Below are positions 8,863-18,579 of a DNA stretch of 33,841 nucleotides, one piece after another. The notes beneath the pieces are model-generated. The model saw nothing but the letters and a program-made list of their open reading frames with translations, did no database searches and was not told where the DNA came from. How positions within the stretch are numbered: position 1 is the first letter of the stretch; the number at the start of each line of letters is the position of its first letter. Source of the DNA: an uncultured Opitutaceae bacterium (lineage in GTDB: Bacteria > Verrucomicrobiota > Verrucomicrobiia > Opitutales > Opitutaceae); NCBI GenBank assembly GCA_903887455.1, contig CAISPT010000305.1, forward strand, positions 1-33,841. The letters run 5' to 3'. Made by a program: the position numbers and the translations under genes.

Positions 8863-10733
8863 ACTGATGGCTCCCCTTCCCTTCCCGCCTCGATCGCCAC
8901 CATCAGGAGGCTGATGTCTGTCGGGTTGACCCCGCTCATGCGGCTCGCCTGGCCCAACGTAAGAGGCCTGATTTTTGCCAACTTAAGTGCACTTTCCTTT
9001 CGAAGGCCCGGGATAGACATGAAATCCAATGTGCTCGGGATGCGGATCTTTTCCGCATCCTTCAGGCGCTCCACCTGACGGAGCTCACGTTCTAGATACC
9101 CTTGATATGTAACCTTATACAAAACCTCGTCCCGAACTTGCGGCGTCTCCCTCACAAAATCGTCCGGAAGCGGACTCCCCTGCCCTGTCTTTCGGACATG
9201 ACCGGCCCAAGTCGTTCCCTGAAAGCGGTTTGCCTCGAATAATGCGACCCAGTCGTTGATGCGCCTTGCCTTGTCGTCAATTCGCTGCAACCTACTTTGG
9301 GTTAGAAGCTTGTGGGTTTCGGCATGGTGCGCCAACCTGAGTTCGGCGCTTCCATGGTTGAGCAGCAGTCGATGTTCTGCCCGGCTCGTGAACATCCTGT
9401 AGGGCTCGTCGGTCCCCTTGGTCACCAGGTCATCGATGAGTACCCCGATGTACGATTCGTGCCTGCCCAGAATGAGCGGGGCCACTCCCCTAGCCTTGTT
9501 CGCCGCATTCACCCCGGCGACCAGTCCCTGTCCCGCGGCCTCCTCGTATCCTGACGTGCCATTGATCTGACCCGCCAGGAAGAGGTTCTTGGCCAACTTG
9601 GATTCCAGCGAAGGATAAAGTTGGGTCGGCGGCGCAAAGTCGTATTCGACGGCATAGGCCGGCCTCAGGAGCTCCGCGGACTCCAGGCCCGGAATGCTGT
9701 GAACCATTTCGAGCTGCACGTCGAAAGGCAGCGAGGTTGAGAGCCCGTTCACATAGTACTCATTTGTGGAGCGGCCCTCAGGCTCCAGAAAGAGCAGATG
9801 CCGCGGCTTGTCGGCAAAGCGCACAAACTTGTCCTCGATGCTGGGGCAATACCTCGGCCCGACGCCCTCAATCTCGCCGCTGTACATCGCTGACTTGTGC
9901 AGATTCGTGCGGACGATCCGAGCGGTCTCGTCGGTCGTGTGGGTCATCCAACAGGAAATCTGCTCGGTTCCCGGCTTCCAACCCAGGCGCTTCTCGCCGG
10001 ATTGTTCCACGTGGAACAAATCCTCAGGGTCCCGGGTGTCATGGAAGGCGAACAGCGTGGGCTCGACGTCTCCCTTTTGCTCCTGGGTCTTCGAGAAATC
10101 GATGGAACGGCCAAGGATGCGGGGTGGGGTGCCCGTCTTTAGCCTCCGAAGCTCAATTCCCAGATCCATCAGGCTGGCTGATAATGTCTTGGAGCTAAAA
10201 TCCCCGAGGCGCCCGCCTTCGTTCTTGTTCTGGCCGATGTGCATCAGGCCTCGAAGGAAGGTGCCGGTGGTCACCACCACGCAGTGCCCCATGAAGTCGA
10301 TGTCCAGGTTAGTCCGGCAACCGACGACCACGTCTCCCTCAAAGAGTAGCCCTGTCACGGTGGCCTGGAAGAGGGTGAGGTTGGGCTGAAGTTCCAGCGT
10401 ATGCTTCAAACGAAACTGGTAAGCCTTTTTGTCGCATTGCGCCCTTGGGGACTGGACCGCTGGACCCTTGGATTCATTTAGCAGCCTGAATTGAATTCCG
10501 GTAACGTCGGTATTGATTGCCATCTCGCCGCCCAAGGCATCGATTTCGCGAACGATCTGTCCTTTTGCCTGTCCACCAATGGCCGGGTTGCAGCTCATCT
10601 GGGCTACCGTATCAATGTTCCCCGAGAGCAGGAGGGTGGTGGACCCCATCCTAGCTGCGGCAAGCGCTGCCTCAACGCCGGCATGTCCGGCGCCACAAAC
10701 GATCACATCAAACCTTTTCTTGTTGATATACAA
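8859..10733 (-). CDS. mnmG: tRNA uridine-34 5-carboxymethylaminomethyl synthesis enzyme MnmG
   Basis: MnmG (GidA) is the FAD enzyme that, with MnmE, builds cmnm5U at the tRNA wobble position. The FAD motif GAGHAG is at residues 14-19, and [40 protein letters not shown] and [13 protein letters not shown] are family signatures. The start is taken as TTG at 10733 ([16 protein letters not shown]), giving 624 residues against 629 in Escherichia coli; longer in-frame extensions run into the mnmE spacer and look non-coding. Between TLFAF and CWMTHT there are about 18 more residues than in Escherichia coli, and this insertion encodes the parS-like site. Sampled lines are 55-58% GC while the flanking genes are mostly 62-80%. 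It follows mnmE and overlaps trmB. Confidence 0.96.
   Translation of the reverse strand: MYINKKRFDVIVCGAGHAGVEAALAAARMGSTTLLLSGNIDTVAQMSCNPAIGGQAKGQIVREIDALGGEMAINTDVTGIQFRLLNESKGPAVQSPRAQCDKKAYQFRLKHTLELQPNLTLFQATVTGLLFEGDVVVGCRTNLDIDFMGHCVVVTTGTFLRGLMHIGQNKNEGGRLGDFSSKTLSASLMDLGIELRRLKTGTPPRILGRSIDFSKTQEQKGDVEPTLFAFHDTRDPEDLFHVEQSGEKRLGWKPGTEQISCWMTHTTDETARIVRTNLHKSAMYSGEIEGVGPRYCPSIEDKFVRFADKPRHLLFLEPEGRSTNEYYVNGLSTSLPFDVQLEMVHSIPGLESAELLRPAYAVEYDFAPPTQLYPSLESKLAKNLFLAGQINGTSGYEEAAGQGLVAGVNAANKARGVAPLILGRHESYIGVLIDDLVTKGTDEPYRMFTSRAEHRLLLNHGSAELRLAHHAETHKLLTQSRLQRIDDKARRINDWVALFEANRFQGTTWAGHVRKTGQGSPLPDDFVRETPQVRDEVLYKVTYQGYLERELRQVERLKDAEKIRIPSTLDFMSIPGLRKESALKLAKIRPLTLGQASRMSGVNPTDISLLMVAIEAGREGEPSV
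10002..10019. promoter_or_regulatory. parS: parS-like ParB binding site within mnmG
   Basis: The 18-bp perfect palindrome TTGTTCCACGTGGAACAA contains the 16-bp core TGTTCCACGTGGAACA, which matches the chromosomal parS form known from Pseudomonas and differs by one symmetric base pair from the Bacillus consensus. It lies in frame in mnmG and encodes LFHVEQ (residues 239-244). A ParB/Spo0J-centred segregation role is inferred; no parA or parB gene lies in the window. Confidence 0.8.
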
Positions 10734-10754
10734 TGGGTTATTTATCTCCCATTG
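10731..10754 (-). promoter_or_regulatory. Hairpin covering the mnmG start codon
   Basis: On the mRNA strand CAATGGG and CCCATTG form a perfect 7-bp stem around the 10-base loop AGATAAATAA. The TTG at the 3' end of the stem is the proposed mnmG start, and the GGGAG ribosome-binding candidate begins in the 5' arm. Folding would hide both. No T-run follows. The structure is seen directly; regulation is inferred. Confidence 0.5.
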
Positions 10755-10800
10755 CCCCGGAAGCGAGGAGGACCGCAGGCCGAACGGCCCACCGCCTCCG

Positions 10801-12162
10801 CTACTTGCCGATGCAGAAGGATGCGAACAGTTGATCGAGCATACGCTCGTTGTCCACCTTGCCGGAGATCTCCCCCAGGGCCGCCAAGGCTCCCCTAAGG
10901 TCGCTGGCCACAAGCTCCGAGGGTCCGCTTTGCTCGATCTTGGCAAGCGCCTCGCCGAGGCAGGAGCGGGCCTCGGCAAGGAAGTGCGCGTGCCGGACGT
11001 TGATGGCTATCTGCTCCTCGCCGACCGTGGTCTGCAGGCCGCCGGCAAGGCGCGAGAGCTCGGAGAGAAGGGACGAAAGGCCGGCGCCCGTGAGCGCCGA
11101 CACCGACACCGCCGCGATCCCGGAGGGGAGGCGGGCCGCGGGCGTTGCTCCGGCGGGAACCAGGTCCGCCTTGTTGAGGACGCCGAGCGTAGTTGAAGGC
11201 GTGATACGGGCGAGGATCCCGTGAGGGAGCGCCGGGGCGGGGCGGGTCGAATCCAGGACAAGCACGAGGATATCCGCCTGGTCCGCCTGCTCGAGCGTCT
11301 TCGCGATCCCGAGGCCCTCGACACCCGAGGCTCCGGGGTTTAGCCCGGCCGTGTCCACGATGCGCAGCCCGTGGGGGCCAACCTCGACCCTCTCCTCGAT
11401 GAAATCGCGCGTGGTGCCGGGCTCGGGGCTCACGATCGCCCTGTCGGAGCCCACGATGCGGTTCAGGAGGGAGCTCTTCCCGGCGTTCGTCTCCCCTATG
11501 ATGACGGTCCGAATGCCCTCCCTGAGGAGGGATCCCGTCCTCTCGGTCGCCAGGAGGCGCTCCGCGCCCGCCAGAACCCCGCGGACGAGCGCCGCCAGCC
11601 TTGAGCGGTCCTCCGCCGGCAGGTCCTCGTCCGGGAAGTCGATGTAGGCCTCGACCGTGGCGAGAGCCGAGAGGACCCCCGCCACGAGCCCCTCCATGTG
11701 CCGCCCGAGGGCGCCGCGGAGGACCTGCCTGGCGGCCGAAAGCGAGCGTTCGCTCCGGGCGTTGATCAGGTCCATCACAGCCTCGGCCTGGCTCAGATCC
11801 ATCCGTCCGTTCAGGAAGGCCCTCATCGTGAACTCCCCTGGGCCCGCGGGCCTGCAGCCGCGGGAGAGGAGGTCTGCCAGTATCTTGCGTGCGATGAAGG
11901 GGCTCCCGTGGCAGGAGATCTCAAGGCTGTCCTCGCCCGTGTAGGAGTTGGGACCGGCGTAGAGGGTCGCCACGACGTCGTCGACCACGCCGCCAGCGGC
12001 GTCCCTGTAGTCGCCGTGGGTGGCGCAGCGGGGTGGGGGAGCGGCGCCGAGCGACTCCTCCGCCAGGCGATTCGTATCCGGTCCGCTGATACGAAGGACC
12101 GCGAGCGCCGACGTCCCCACAGGGGTCGCTAGGGCGGCAATGGTGTCCGTGTGGCGCGCCAT
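10801..12162 (-). CDS. mnmE: tRNA modification GTPase MnmE
   Basis: MnmE (TrmE) is the GTPase and tetrahydrofolate-binding partner of MnmG in wobble-uridine modification. It has 453 residues, the normal length. The N-terminal folate-binding domain starts [22 protein letters not shown] and includes [16 protein letters not shown]. The G domain has G1 GETNAGKS (residues 223-230), the threonine loop PGTTRDF, DTAG at 270-273 and NKAD. The C-terminal FCIGK carries the functional cysteine C450. The ATG at 12162 matches the family start. mnmG follows 67 bases downstream on the same strand, so the two partner proteins are likely made from one transcript. The spacer contains a small GGCCG/CGGCC palindrome (10778-10789). 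Confidence 0.97.
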   Translation of the reverse strand: MARHTDTIAALATPVGTSALAVLRISGPDTNRLAEESLGAAPPPRCATHGDYRDAAGGVVDDVVATLYAGPNSYTGEDSLEISCHGSPFIARKILADLLSRGCRPAGPGEFTMRAFLNGRMDLSQAEAVMDLINARSERSLSAARQVLRGALGRHMEGLVAGVLSALATVEAYIDFPDEDLPAEDRSRLAALVRGVLAGAERLLATERTGSLLREGIRTVIIGETNAGKSSLLNRIVGSDRAIVSPEPGTTRDFIEERVEVGPHGLRIVDTAGLNPGASGVEGLGIAKTLEQADQADILVLVLDSTRPAPALPHGILARITPSTTLGVLNKADLVPAGATPAARLPSGIAAVSVSALTGAGLSSLLSELSRLAGGLQTTVGEEQIAINVRHAHFLAEARSCLGEALAKIEQSGPSELVASDLRGALAALGEISGKVDNERMLDQLFASFCIGK

Positions 12163-12214
12163 GGGGTCCCACCCAACCCGCGCGCGGCCGCGGACTCAAG
12201 CGCCGAAGGCGCCG

Positions 12215-12937
12215 CTACCGGAACTCCATCCAGTCCGGCGAGGAGTACTGCTCGACCAGGGCCTCGAGTTCCTCGTCGCTGAAGTCGGGCCACGGGGTCT
12301 GCACGGCCTCCGCCGCGAGCGCGGCGGAGATCCTCTCCCTAAAGGCGTCCCCGAACGCGTCCCAGTCCACCCGGTCGCCGCCCGCCGCGGGCCGCCAGAC
12401 GGATCCCTGGAAGAGGAGCCCGCGCTTGTTGCGCTTCTGGGCCCCCCCGGCGATCTTGTCCCCGCTGGAGGCGTGAACGACGTCGAAGATCTCGGCCCTC
12501 TGGAAGCAGACCCCCGCGGGGCCGCCGGGCTCCCCGCCAGGAGCGGGCTCGGCCACGGGCTTTAGGATCACAGGCACGCCCGAGGCGGCAAGGGCCCCTG
12601 CGAGCGCCTCATGGACGGCGCGGTAACTCTGGGTGGCGCGCTCCTCCTCAAGGGGGTGGCCGCGCGGGATCACGAGACTGTAGGTCCAGTCGTCGCGGTG
12701 GTCGACGACGCCACCGCCGGTGGGACGGCGGCAGAGGTCGAAGGACTCGCCGGGGGGCAGCTGTTCCCTGACAAAGGTGACCTTCTGGCTGTAGCCGAAC
12801 GTGAACGCCTGCGAGCGCCAGCCGTAGTGGCGGAAGCGGGCGACCTTCTCGCGCGGGTAGCGCTGCAGCAGCATGAAGTCGGTGGCCATGTTCTCGGCGG
12901 CCCCGCCGATCCGCTCGGGCAGGATCTCCAGGATCAT
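12215..12937 (-). CDS. Lipoate-protein ligase A / LipM-like octanoyltransferase family protein
   Basis: This is a 240-residue protein of the biotin/lipoate A/B ligase fold. The motif RRPTGGGVVDH (residues 70-80) is the lipoate-ligase glycine loop, and GDKIAGGAQKRNK places the conserved lysine at K161. A Cys in AGVCFQRAEIFDVV (C144) aligns with the acyl-carrying cysteine of LipM octanoyltransferases, so transfer of octanoyl from acyl-carrier protein is as likely as lipoate ligation. The ATG at 12937 overlaps the stop of the sixA-like gene as ATGA, which argues for translational coupling and against longer in-frame starts, whose extra sequence looks non-coding. It ends 52 bases before mnmE. The exact reaction is undecided. 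Confidence 0.85.
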   Translation of the reverse strand: MILEILPERIGGAAENMATDFMLLQRYPREKVARFRHYGWRSQAFTFGYSQKVTFVREQLPPGESFDLCRRPTGGGVVDHRDDWTYSLVIPRGHPLEEERATQSYRAVHEALAGALAASGVPVILKPVAEPAPGGEPGGPAGVCFQRAEIFDVVHASSGDKIAGGAQKRNKRGLLFQGSVWRPAAGGDRVDWDAFGDAFRERISAALAAEAVQTPWPDFSDEELEALVEQYSSPDWMEFR

Positions 12938-13389
12938 GGCGCTCGGATGATCCACTGCGCCGTCCACCCCTCGGAGCTGCGGGAGAGAGCAAGGAGACCG
13001 GCCTTCGAGAAGGGAAAGAGCACGCCACGGCTCTTGGGCCCGTGGACGATCATCGACGCGAGGACGCCGAGGTGGGGCTCGTGGCCCACGACGGCAATGT
13101 CCCGGGTCTCGGCCACCAGGTCGGCCGCCACCGGGCCCGGGTCGTCGTCGGGGGTGAGCCCTTCCCTGAGGACCAGCGTCGAGGTGATTCCGAGTCCCTG
13201 GAGCAGGAGCTCGGCCGTCTCCAGCGACCGGGCGAGCGGGCTGTGCCATACCTCCGCGGGCGCGAAGCCCGGGGTCTTGGACAGGACAAGGCACACCCTG
13301 GAAACCTGGTCGCGGCCCCGGGCGCTCAGTGGCCGCTCGGGGTCCACTTCGTCGGACACCGCGTCGGCATGCCTCATCAGGTAGATCAT
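12934..13389 (-). CDS. sixA: SixA-like histidine phosphatase
   Basis: This is a 151-residue member of the histidine phosphatase (phosphoglycerate mutase-like) superfamily. The catalytic RH is R6-H7 in MIYLMRHADA, a second arginine is R54 in SPLARSLETAELL, and the second histidine is H103 in AVVGHEPHLG. The short length and the order of motifs match SixA, which removes phosphate from phosphohistidine in signalling or phosphotransferase proteins. The actual target in this organism is unknown. It lies 22 bases after pdxH and overlaps the lipoate-ligase-like gene by four bases (ATGA). The start ATG at 13389 fits the family, whose catalytic RH motif lies at the extreme N-terminus. Confidence 0.88.
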   Translation of the reverse strand: MIYLMRHADAVSDEVDPERPLSARGRDQVSRVCLVLSKTPGFAPAEVWHSPLARSLETAELLLQGLGITSTLVLREGLTPDDDPGPVAADLVAETRDIAVVGHEPHLGVLASMIVHGPKSRGVLFPFSKAGLLALSRSSEGWTAQWIIRAP

Positions 13390-13411
13390 CGGCGCGTGCC
13401 CCGGGCCGGGG

Positions 13412-14050
13412 CTAGGGCGAGAGGCGCTCGACCGTCCAGGAGCCGTTCGCCTCGCGGCGGTAGCGCAGGCGGTCGTGGAGGCGGCTGCGGCGGCCCTGCC
13501 AGAACTCGACGGTCTCCGGGCTGATCCTGAAACCTCCCCAGTGGGGGGGCAGGGGAGCCTCGACCCCGCTGAACTTCTTCTCGGTGGCCTTCATCGACTC
13601 CTCGAGCGCCCCGCGGCCGGAGATGATCGAGCTCTGGGAGGAGGCCCAGGCCGCCAGCTGGCTGGCCCGCGGGCGGACGTGGAAGTAGGCCTCGCTCTCC
13701 TCGCGCGTGGTCCGGGTCACCGGTCCCTCAACGATCACCTGCCGCTCGAGGGCCACCCAGGGGAACATGAAGGAGACGCGCGGGTTGGACTCGATTTCCA
13801 TGCCCTTGCGGCTGCTGTAGTTGGTGTAGAAGACGAAGCCGCGGCCATCGATGCCTTTCAGCAGCACCATGCGCGAGGAGGGCCTTCCGTCCTTTGTCGC
13901 CGTCGACAGCACGGCGGCGTTGGGTTCGTGGATCTTCGCCGCCTCGGCCTCCTGGAACCATTTCTCGAACTGCCGGAAAGGGTCCTTGGCCAGGTCCTTC
14001 TCCGTGAGTCCGGCTAGGGAGTATTCCTTTCGTAGGTCGGCCAGGGTCAT
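13412..14050 (-). CDS. pdxH: Pyridoxamine 5'-phosphate oxidase
   Basis: PdxH oxidises pyridoxine or pyridoxamine phosphate to pyridoxal phosphate with FMN and oxygen. It has 212 residues, typical of the family. The start MTLADLRKEYSLAGLTEKDLAKDPF and the motif SSRMVLLKGIDGRGFVFYTNYSSRKG form the FMN and substrate site, and YFHVRPRASQLAAWASSQSS is the conserved central region. The C-terminus EFWQGRRSRLHDRLRYRR is the PdxH signature for substrate binding. It leads the pdxH - sixA - lipoate-ligase series on the minus strand. Its product is the cofactor of the two dehydratases encoded elsewhere in the window, though no regulatory link is seen. Confidence 0.96.
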   Translation of the reverse strand: MTLADLRKEYSLAGLTEKDLAKDPFRQFEKWFQEAEAAKIHEPNAAVLSTATKDGRPSSRMVLLKGIDGRGFVFYTNYSSRKGMEIESNPRVSFMFPWVALERQVIVEGPVTRTTREESEAYFHVRPRASQLAAWASSQSSIISGRGALEESMKATEKKFSGVEAPLPPHWGGFRISPETVEFWQGRRSRLHDRLRYRREANGSWTVERLSP

Positions 14051-14085
14051 CGTGGGGCACGCTGTCCCTGCGCCCCCCCCAAGTC

Positions 14086-14113
14086 AAAAAACATCTGCGC
14101 CTGCCCGGGGCGC
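14086..14113 (-). terminator. Candidate intrinsic terminator after the DUF985 gene
   Basis: On the minus strand GCGCC and GGCGC form a 5-bp GC stem with a seven-base loop, followed after AGATG by six T residues. It lies just past the stop of the DUF985 gene and before pdxH. The stem is short and the T-run is offset, so termination may be weak. Confidence 0.35.
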
Positions 14114-14118
14114 GGCCT

Positions 14119-14610
14119 TTACCGGGTGAGGGCGCGGATGATCGCCGTCTTCGAGGGGAACTGCCGCGAGAGCGGCCCCCCCTCGCCCAGCTCGAACTCG
14201 CGCTCATCCCAGCCAGGGGAGAGCGTGCACGAGAAGAGGGTCCAGCCGCGCCCGGCGGGCCTCGGGGCTATCCTTGCCCCCTGCCAGACCCCCGCCGGGG
14301 CAAGGGCGAAGGGCCGGTGGGCGCTGGCGACATCGGGCCCCAGGAGCACGCTCTGGCTTGTCCCCGTCCGCGGGTCCAGGAGCGCGAGCTCGGCCGGGTC
14401 TCCGGAGTGGTAGAACCAGAGTTCGTCGGTCCCGAGCCGGTGGAGGGCCGAGAAACCCTCCTCGGTGATCAGGAAGAGGATCGCGGAGCCCAAGGGACGC
14501 CCCTCGGGGGTCGTGTCCCTCGAGGTCCAGGTGGACCGGAAGAATCCCCCCTCGCGGGGCAGGGGGGCGAGCCCGAGCGCTGAAATCAATTCGGCGGCCT
14601 CAGTGTTCAT
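14119..14610 (-). CDS. DUF985 cupin family protein
   Basis: This is a 163-residue protein of the DUF985/cupin_5 family. The motifs match: LAPLPREGGFFRSTW, GSAILFLITEEGFSALHRLGTDELWFYHSGDPAELALLD, and the C-terminal AGRGWTLFSCTLSPGWDEREFELG. The cupin barrel positions with His in SALHRL and Glu in DELWFYHSG are consistent with metal binding. The family has no firmly assigned general reaction; some relatives resemble epimerases by fold only. The ATG at 14610 is chosen over an in-frame TTG six codons upstream. It is divergent from the M20 peptidase gene across 84 bases and upstream of pdxH, with a candidate weak terminator between. Confidence 0.85.
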   Translation of the reverse strand: MNTEAAELISALGLAPLPREGGFFRSTWTSRDTTPEGRPLGSAILFLITEEGFSALHRLGTDELWFYHSGDPAELALLDPRTGTSQSVLLGPDVASAHRPFALAPAGVWQGARIAPRPAGRGWTLFSCTLSPGWDEREFELGEGGPLSRQFPSKTAIIRALTR

Positions 14611-14694
14611 GGACAAGGGGATAGACAATCAACTGGGCGTTTGCACGCCATTCCGGGCTTCCCGTCAGCCGGGGTTCGGCAGATGCTCTGAGGC

Positions 14695-15939
14695 ATGGAC
14701 CGGCTCTCCTCCTTCATCGACCGAAGCACACCCGACCTCCTGGGGCGGCTAAAGCGCCTCGTCGGCTTCCCGACCGTGAACCCGCCCGGCCGTGACTACG
14801 AGGCGATCACCGGCTACCTGACGCGCGAGCTTGCCCGGGTGGGCCTGTCGGCCAAGCGCCACCCGATCCCCCGGGCCATGCTCAAGCGGGCGCTCCCCGC
14901 AGAACAGCACGGCTTCCCGCGCTACAACGTGATAGGGAAGCTAAGGGTCCCCGGGGCCAAAAAGACCGTTCACTTCAACGCCCACTACGACGTGGTCCCC
15001 GTCTCGGGGACCTGGCGCCACGGCAGCCCCTTCAGCGGGGCCGTCGAGAAGGGCCTGATCTACGGGCGCGGCACGGCCGACATGAAGGGCTCGATCGCGA
15101 GCCTCCTGACGGCGCTCGACGCGATCCGCCAGACCCGGGTTAAGCCCCTCATGAACGTTGAGGTGTCCTTCACCGCCGACGAGGAGACCGATTCCGTCCT
15201 AGGGTCGGAGTGGGTGGTCGACCACGGGCCGGTCAAGCCCGACTACGCGATCGTCATGGAGGGCGCCGAGGGCGACCAGGTGTGCTGCGGGCACAACGGG
15301 ACGCTCTGGATGGAGGTCACCGTGCACGGGCGGGCCGCGCACGGATCAACGCCTGAGGAGGGGGTGAACGCGCTCGAGAAAATGGCGGCCCTCGTCCGGG
15401 AGCTCGAGAAGTACAAGAAGGTGATCGCCAAGAGAAAGTTCGTCACTCCGGACGGGACCACGATGCGGCCGACGATCAACGTCGGGGGGACGTTCTCATC
15501 GGGGGAGGGCGGCAAGATCAACACCGTCCCCGCTAAGGCGGTCTTCTCGATCGACCGGCGCGTGCTCGCGGTGGAGGACCACAAGGAGGCCGAGCGCGAC
15601 CTGCGCGCCTTCCTCGCGGCGGCCGCCCGCAGGATACCGGGCTGCAGGATCACGGTGACGAAGGTCTCGGAGAACTTCTCGTGCTTCACGAAGCCGTCCC
15701 ACCCGTTCTTCAAGGCAGTCGCCCGGAGCGTCGGCGCCGTCAGGAACCGGCCGACCTCGTTCCGCGTGTCGACGGGGTTCAACGACGTTCACTTCTTCGC
15801 CCACCACCTGAAGATCCCGTCCCTCGGGTACGGCCCGGGCGGCGACGACATCCATGCCGTGGACGAGAAGGCCCGCGTGGGGGACCTCGTCTCCGCCGCG
15901 AAGATCTACGCCAACCTGCTGACGACCTTCGCCGGCTAG
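14695..15939 (+). CDS. M20 family metallopeptidase (ArgE/DapE/ACY1 type)
   Basis: This is a 414-residue zinc peptidase or deacylase of the M20 family. Metal ligands are visible as H97 in FNAHYDVVP, the bridging D129 in GRGTADMKG, the catalytic pair E163-E164 in TADEET, E189 in VMEGAEG, and a late His in GGDDIHAVDEKA. The central lid domain contains the usual GRAAHGSTPEEGVNAL. Family members hydrolyse N-acyl amino acids, succinyl-diaminopimelate or small peptides; the substrate cannot be chosen from sequence. No signal peptide is seen, so it is cytoplasmic. It converges with marC, leaving only seven bases between their stops. Confidence 0.92.
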   Translation: MDRLSSFIDRSTPDLLGRLKRLVGFPTVNPPGRDYEAITGYLTRELARVGLSAKRHPIPRAMLKRALPAEQHGFPRYNVIGKLRVPGAKKTVHFNAHYDVVPVSGTWRHGSPFSGAVEKGLIYGRGTADMKGSIASLLTALDAIRQTRVKPLMNVEVSFTADEETDSVLGSEWVVDHGPVKPDYAIVMEGAEGDQVCCGHNGTLWMEVTVHGRAAHGSTPEEGVNALEKMAALVRELEKYKKVIAKRKFVTPDGTTMRPTINVGGTFSSGEGGKINTVPAKAVFSIDRRVLAVEDHKEAERDLRAFLAAAARRIPGCRITVTKVSENFSCFTKPSHPFFKAVARSVGAVRNRPTSFRVSTGFNDVHFFAHHLKIPSLGYGPGGDDIHAVDEKARVGDLVSAAKIYANLLTTFAG

Positions 15940-15946
15940 CCCGGCG

Positions 15947-16531
15947 CTAGGGGCTCAGGAAGCCGCGGCGCACGATGTGCACCGCGATCGCGGCGAGGAG
16001 GAGCGCGATGATCTTGGAGACGGCCCTAAGGCCCGTCTGGCCGACCATGCGCTCGAGCCGCTCGCTCTGGGCGAAGGCGAGGGCGACGAGCGCCAGGTTC
16101 GCCGCCAGGGCGACCAGGGTCATCGCGAGCCCGAAGCTCTGCGAGATGACCAGGAGCGTCGTGATCGTGGCCGGGCCGGCAATGAGCGGCATCCCCAGCG
16201 GGACGACGCCGAAGTCGTCCGGCAGGTTGCTTTTCTTGTCCTGGGACGAGGAGAGGACGAGCTCGCGGCCGGCCAGGATGAAGAGGATGAGGCCGCCGGC
16301 GATCTCGAAGTCCCCTTGGCCGATGCCGATCGCGATGAAGATACTCCGGCCGAGGAAGAGGAAGAAGAGCGCGACAATCCCGCCGGTCCAGGTGGCCTGG
16401 TTCGCGATGCGCTTCCTCTTGAGCACCGGCACGTCCCGGCTGAGCGCCAGGAAGATCGCCGCCAGCCCCGCGGGGTCGATCGTCACGAAGAGCGGGATGA
16501 AGCACTCGAGGAATCTCCGGGCGAGGTCCAT
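15947..16531 (-). CDS. MarC family (UPF0056) membrane protein
   Basis: This is a 194-residue integral membrane protein with about six hydrophobic helices. The start FLECFIPLFVTIDPAGLAAIFLAL and the later PLGMPLIAGPATITTLLVIS are the two MarC signatures, each carrying the conserved proline/glycine turn. Family members were once linked to multiple antibiotic resistance, but this was later questioned and their role is unknown. The ATG at 16531 is used; an upstream TTG would add a non-hydrophobic stretch. It is divergent from rlmN, whose proposed start lies 81 bases away, and convergent with the M20 peptidase. Confidence 0.9.
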   Translation of the reverse strand: MDLARRFLECFIPLFVTIDPAGLAAIFLALSRDVPVLKRKRIANQATWTGGIVALFFLFLGRSIFIAIGIGQGDFEIAGGLILFILAGRELVLSSSQDKKSNLPDDFGVVPLGMPLIAGPATITTLLVISQSFGLAMTLVALAANLALVALAFAQSERLERMVGQTGLRAVSKIIALLLAAIAVHIVRRGFLSP

Positions 16532-16612
16532 GACCCCGGATCGTGCGCCCGCCCGCGGGAAAGGCAATCCACCTTGCGCCGCGCGGGGGCCGGCCCTTCA
16601 TTTGCGGCCTCC

Positions 16613-17673
<1,061 letters not shown>

Positions 17674-17677
<4 letters not shown>

Positions 17678-18552
17678 TCGTACCGGGCCGAGCGCCCCAG
17701 GTAGTTGAGCGTCCAGATTTCCTTCCAGACCCGGTAGCGGCCCTCGTTGGAGATCTTCCCGTGGTCCTCGCGGACGGCCTGGGGATTGAGGAACCCGAGC
17801 TCGGTGTTCACGCGGTCGAGCTCGCGCTGGGCGTCATTGAGGTCAGCCATGGGCTCGACCATGAAGGGCGTCAGCGCCCGTCCCACCGCGGCGGTCCTCC
17901 TGCGGTGCAGCGCGAGAAGGCGCGGCAGGGAGCGCGTGCAGGGGCGGCGGTCCACGAACCAGTTCTCGGGATAAAACCCCCCGAAGGGGATGTAGAGGTT
18001 GTCGGTCACGTAGCGCGCACCGTCGAGCGTGAGCGAGGTCAGGGAGTAGCAGACATCGATCGCCCCGTTGTTCTGCGGGAGGAAGGTCACCTGCACCCGG
18101 AGCAGCGCGGCCTCGTCCTGGTACACCGAGACCCTCAGGTAGATGTCGCCCCCGACCTCGGCCTTGAGCGCCTGAACCTGGCGGAAGCCCTGGGAGCGGA
18201 GCCACTCGCGGATCTTCAGGAACCTCGGCTGGACCGGCCACTCCTCACCGCTCGTGTTGAGCGCGTAGCGCGGGAAGAGCGGGAACGGGCTCACGCTGAG
18301 CGCCGCGATCGCGAGCCAGTTGTAGAGCGTCTCCACCAGGAACCACAGCAGGAAGCCCGCGACCGCGAGCACCCACATCGGCCGGTCGATCAGGTCAAAG
18401 TCCCGGCACAGCCACGCGCCGACGACCGGGAAAATGATCCACCTTAGCCACCGGTCCGCGATCGCCACGACCGGCGAGGCGAGCCTCTGGTTGATGTGCA
18501 CCAGCGCGAACGAGACGATAATCGCGACGACGATGGCGTAGCGCAGCTCCAT
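17674..18552 (-). CDS. Unrecognised membrane protein
   Basis: I do not recognise this 292-residue protein. Three hydrophobic segments are visible near residues 4-20, 36-52 and 59-86, followed by a soluble region of about 190 residues. That part contains a basic stretch WPVQPRFLKIREWLRSQGF, a beta-rich block (GGDIYLRVSVYQDEAALLRVQVTFL), and a helical, charged end with NDAQRELDRVNTELGF. There are no metal, nucleotide or catalytic motifs I can name. It probably sits in the inner membrane with a cytoplasmic domain. It is immediately downstream of dnaN in transcription direction (27-base gap), so it may be co-transcribed with dnaN. Composition and continuity support a real gene. Confidence 0.8.
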
Positions 18553-18579
18553 AGGTGGGCCTGGGGGCCTTCCGGCGCC

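Noticed and set aside
10734-10979. N-terminal extension of mnmG
   Set aside because: It runs through the spacer and the mnmE 3' end and has no similarity to MnmG; the FAD motif sits at the usual distance from the TTG at 10733.
12938-13294. N-terminal extension of the lipoate-ligase-like gene
   Set aside because: It overlaps the sixA-like gene in another frame and looks like a Pro/Arg-rich shadow; the ATGA overlap at 12934-12937 gives the natural start.
15930-15950. Short GCCGG/CCGGC inverted repeat between the M20 and marC stops as a two-way terminator
   Set aside because: Only five base pairs and no T-run on either strand; such repeats are common by chance at this GC level.
15977-16612. 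Upstream in-frame extension of rlmN
   Set aside because: The extension is antisense to marC and consists of charged low-complexity sequence; RlmN family length and N-terminus fit the TTG at 16613.
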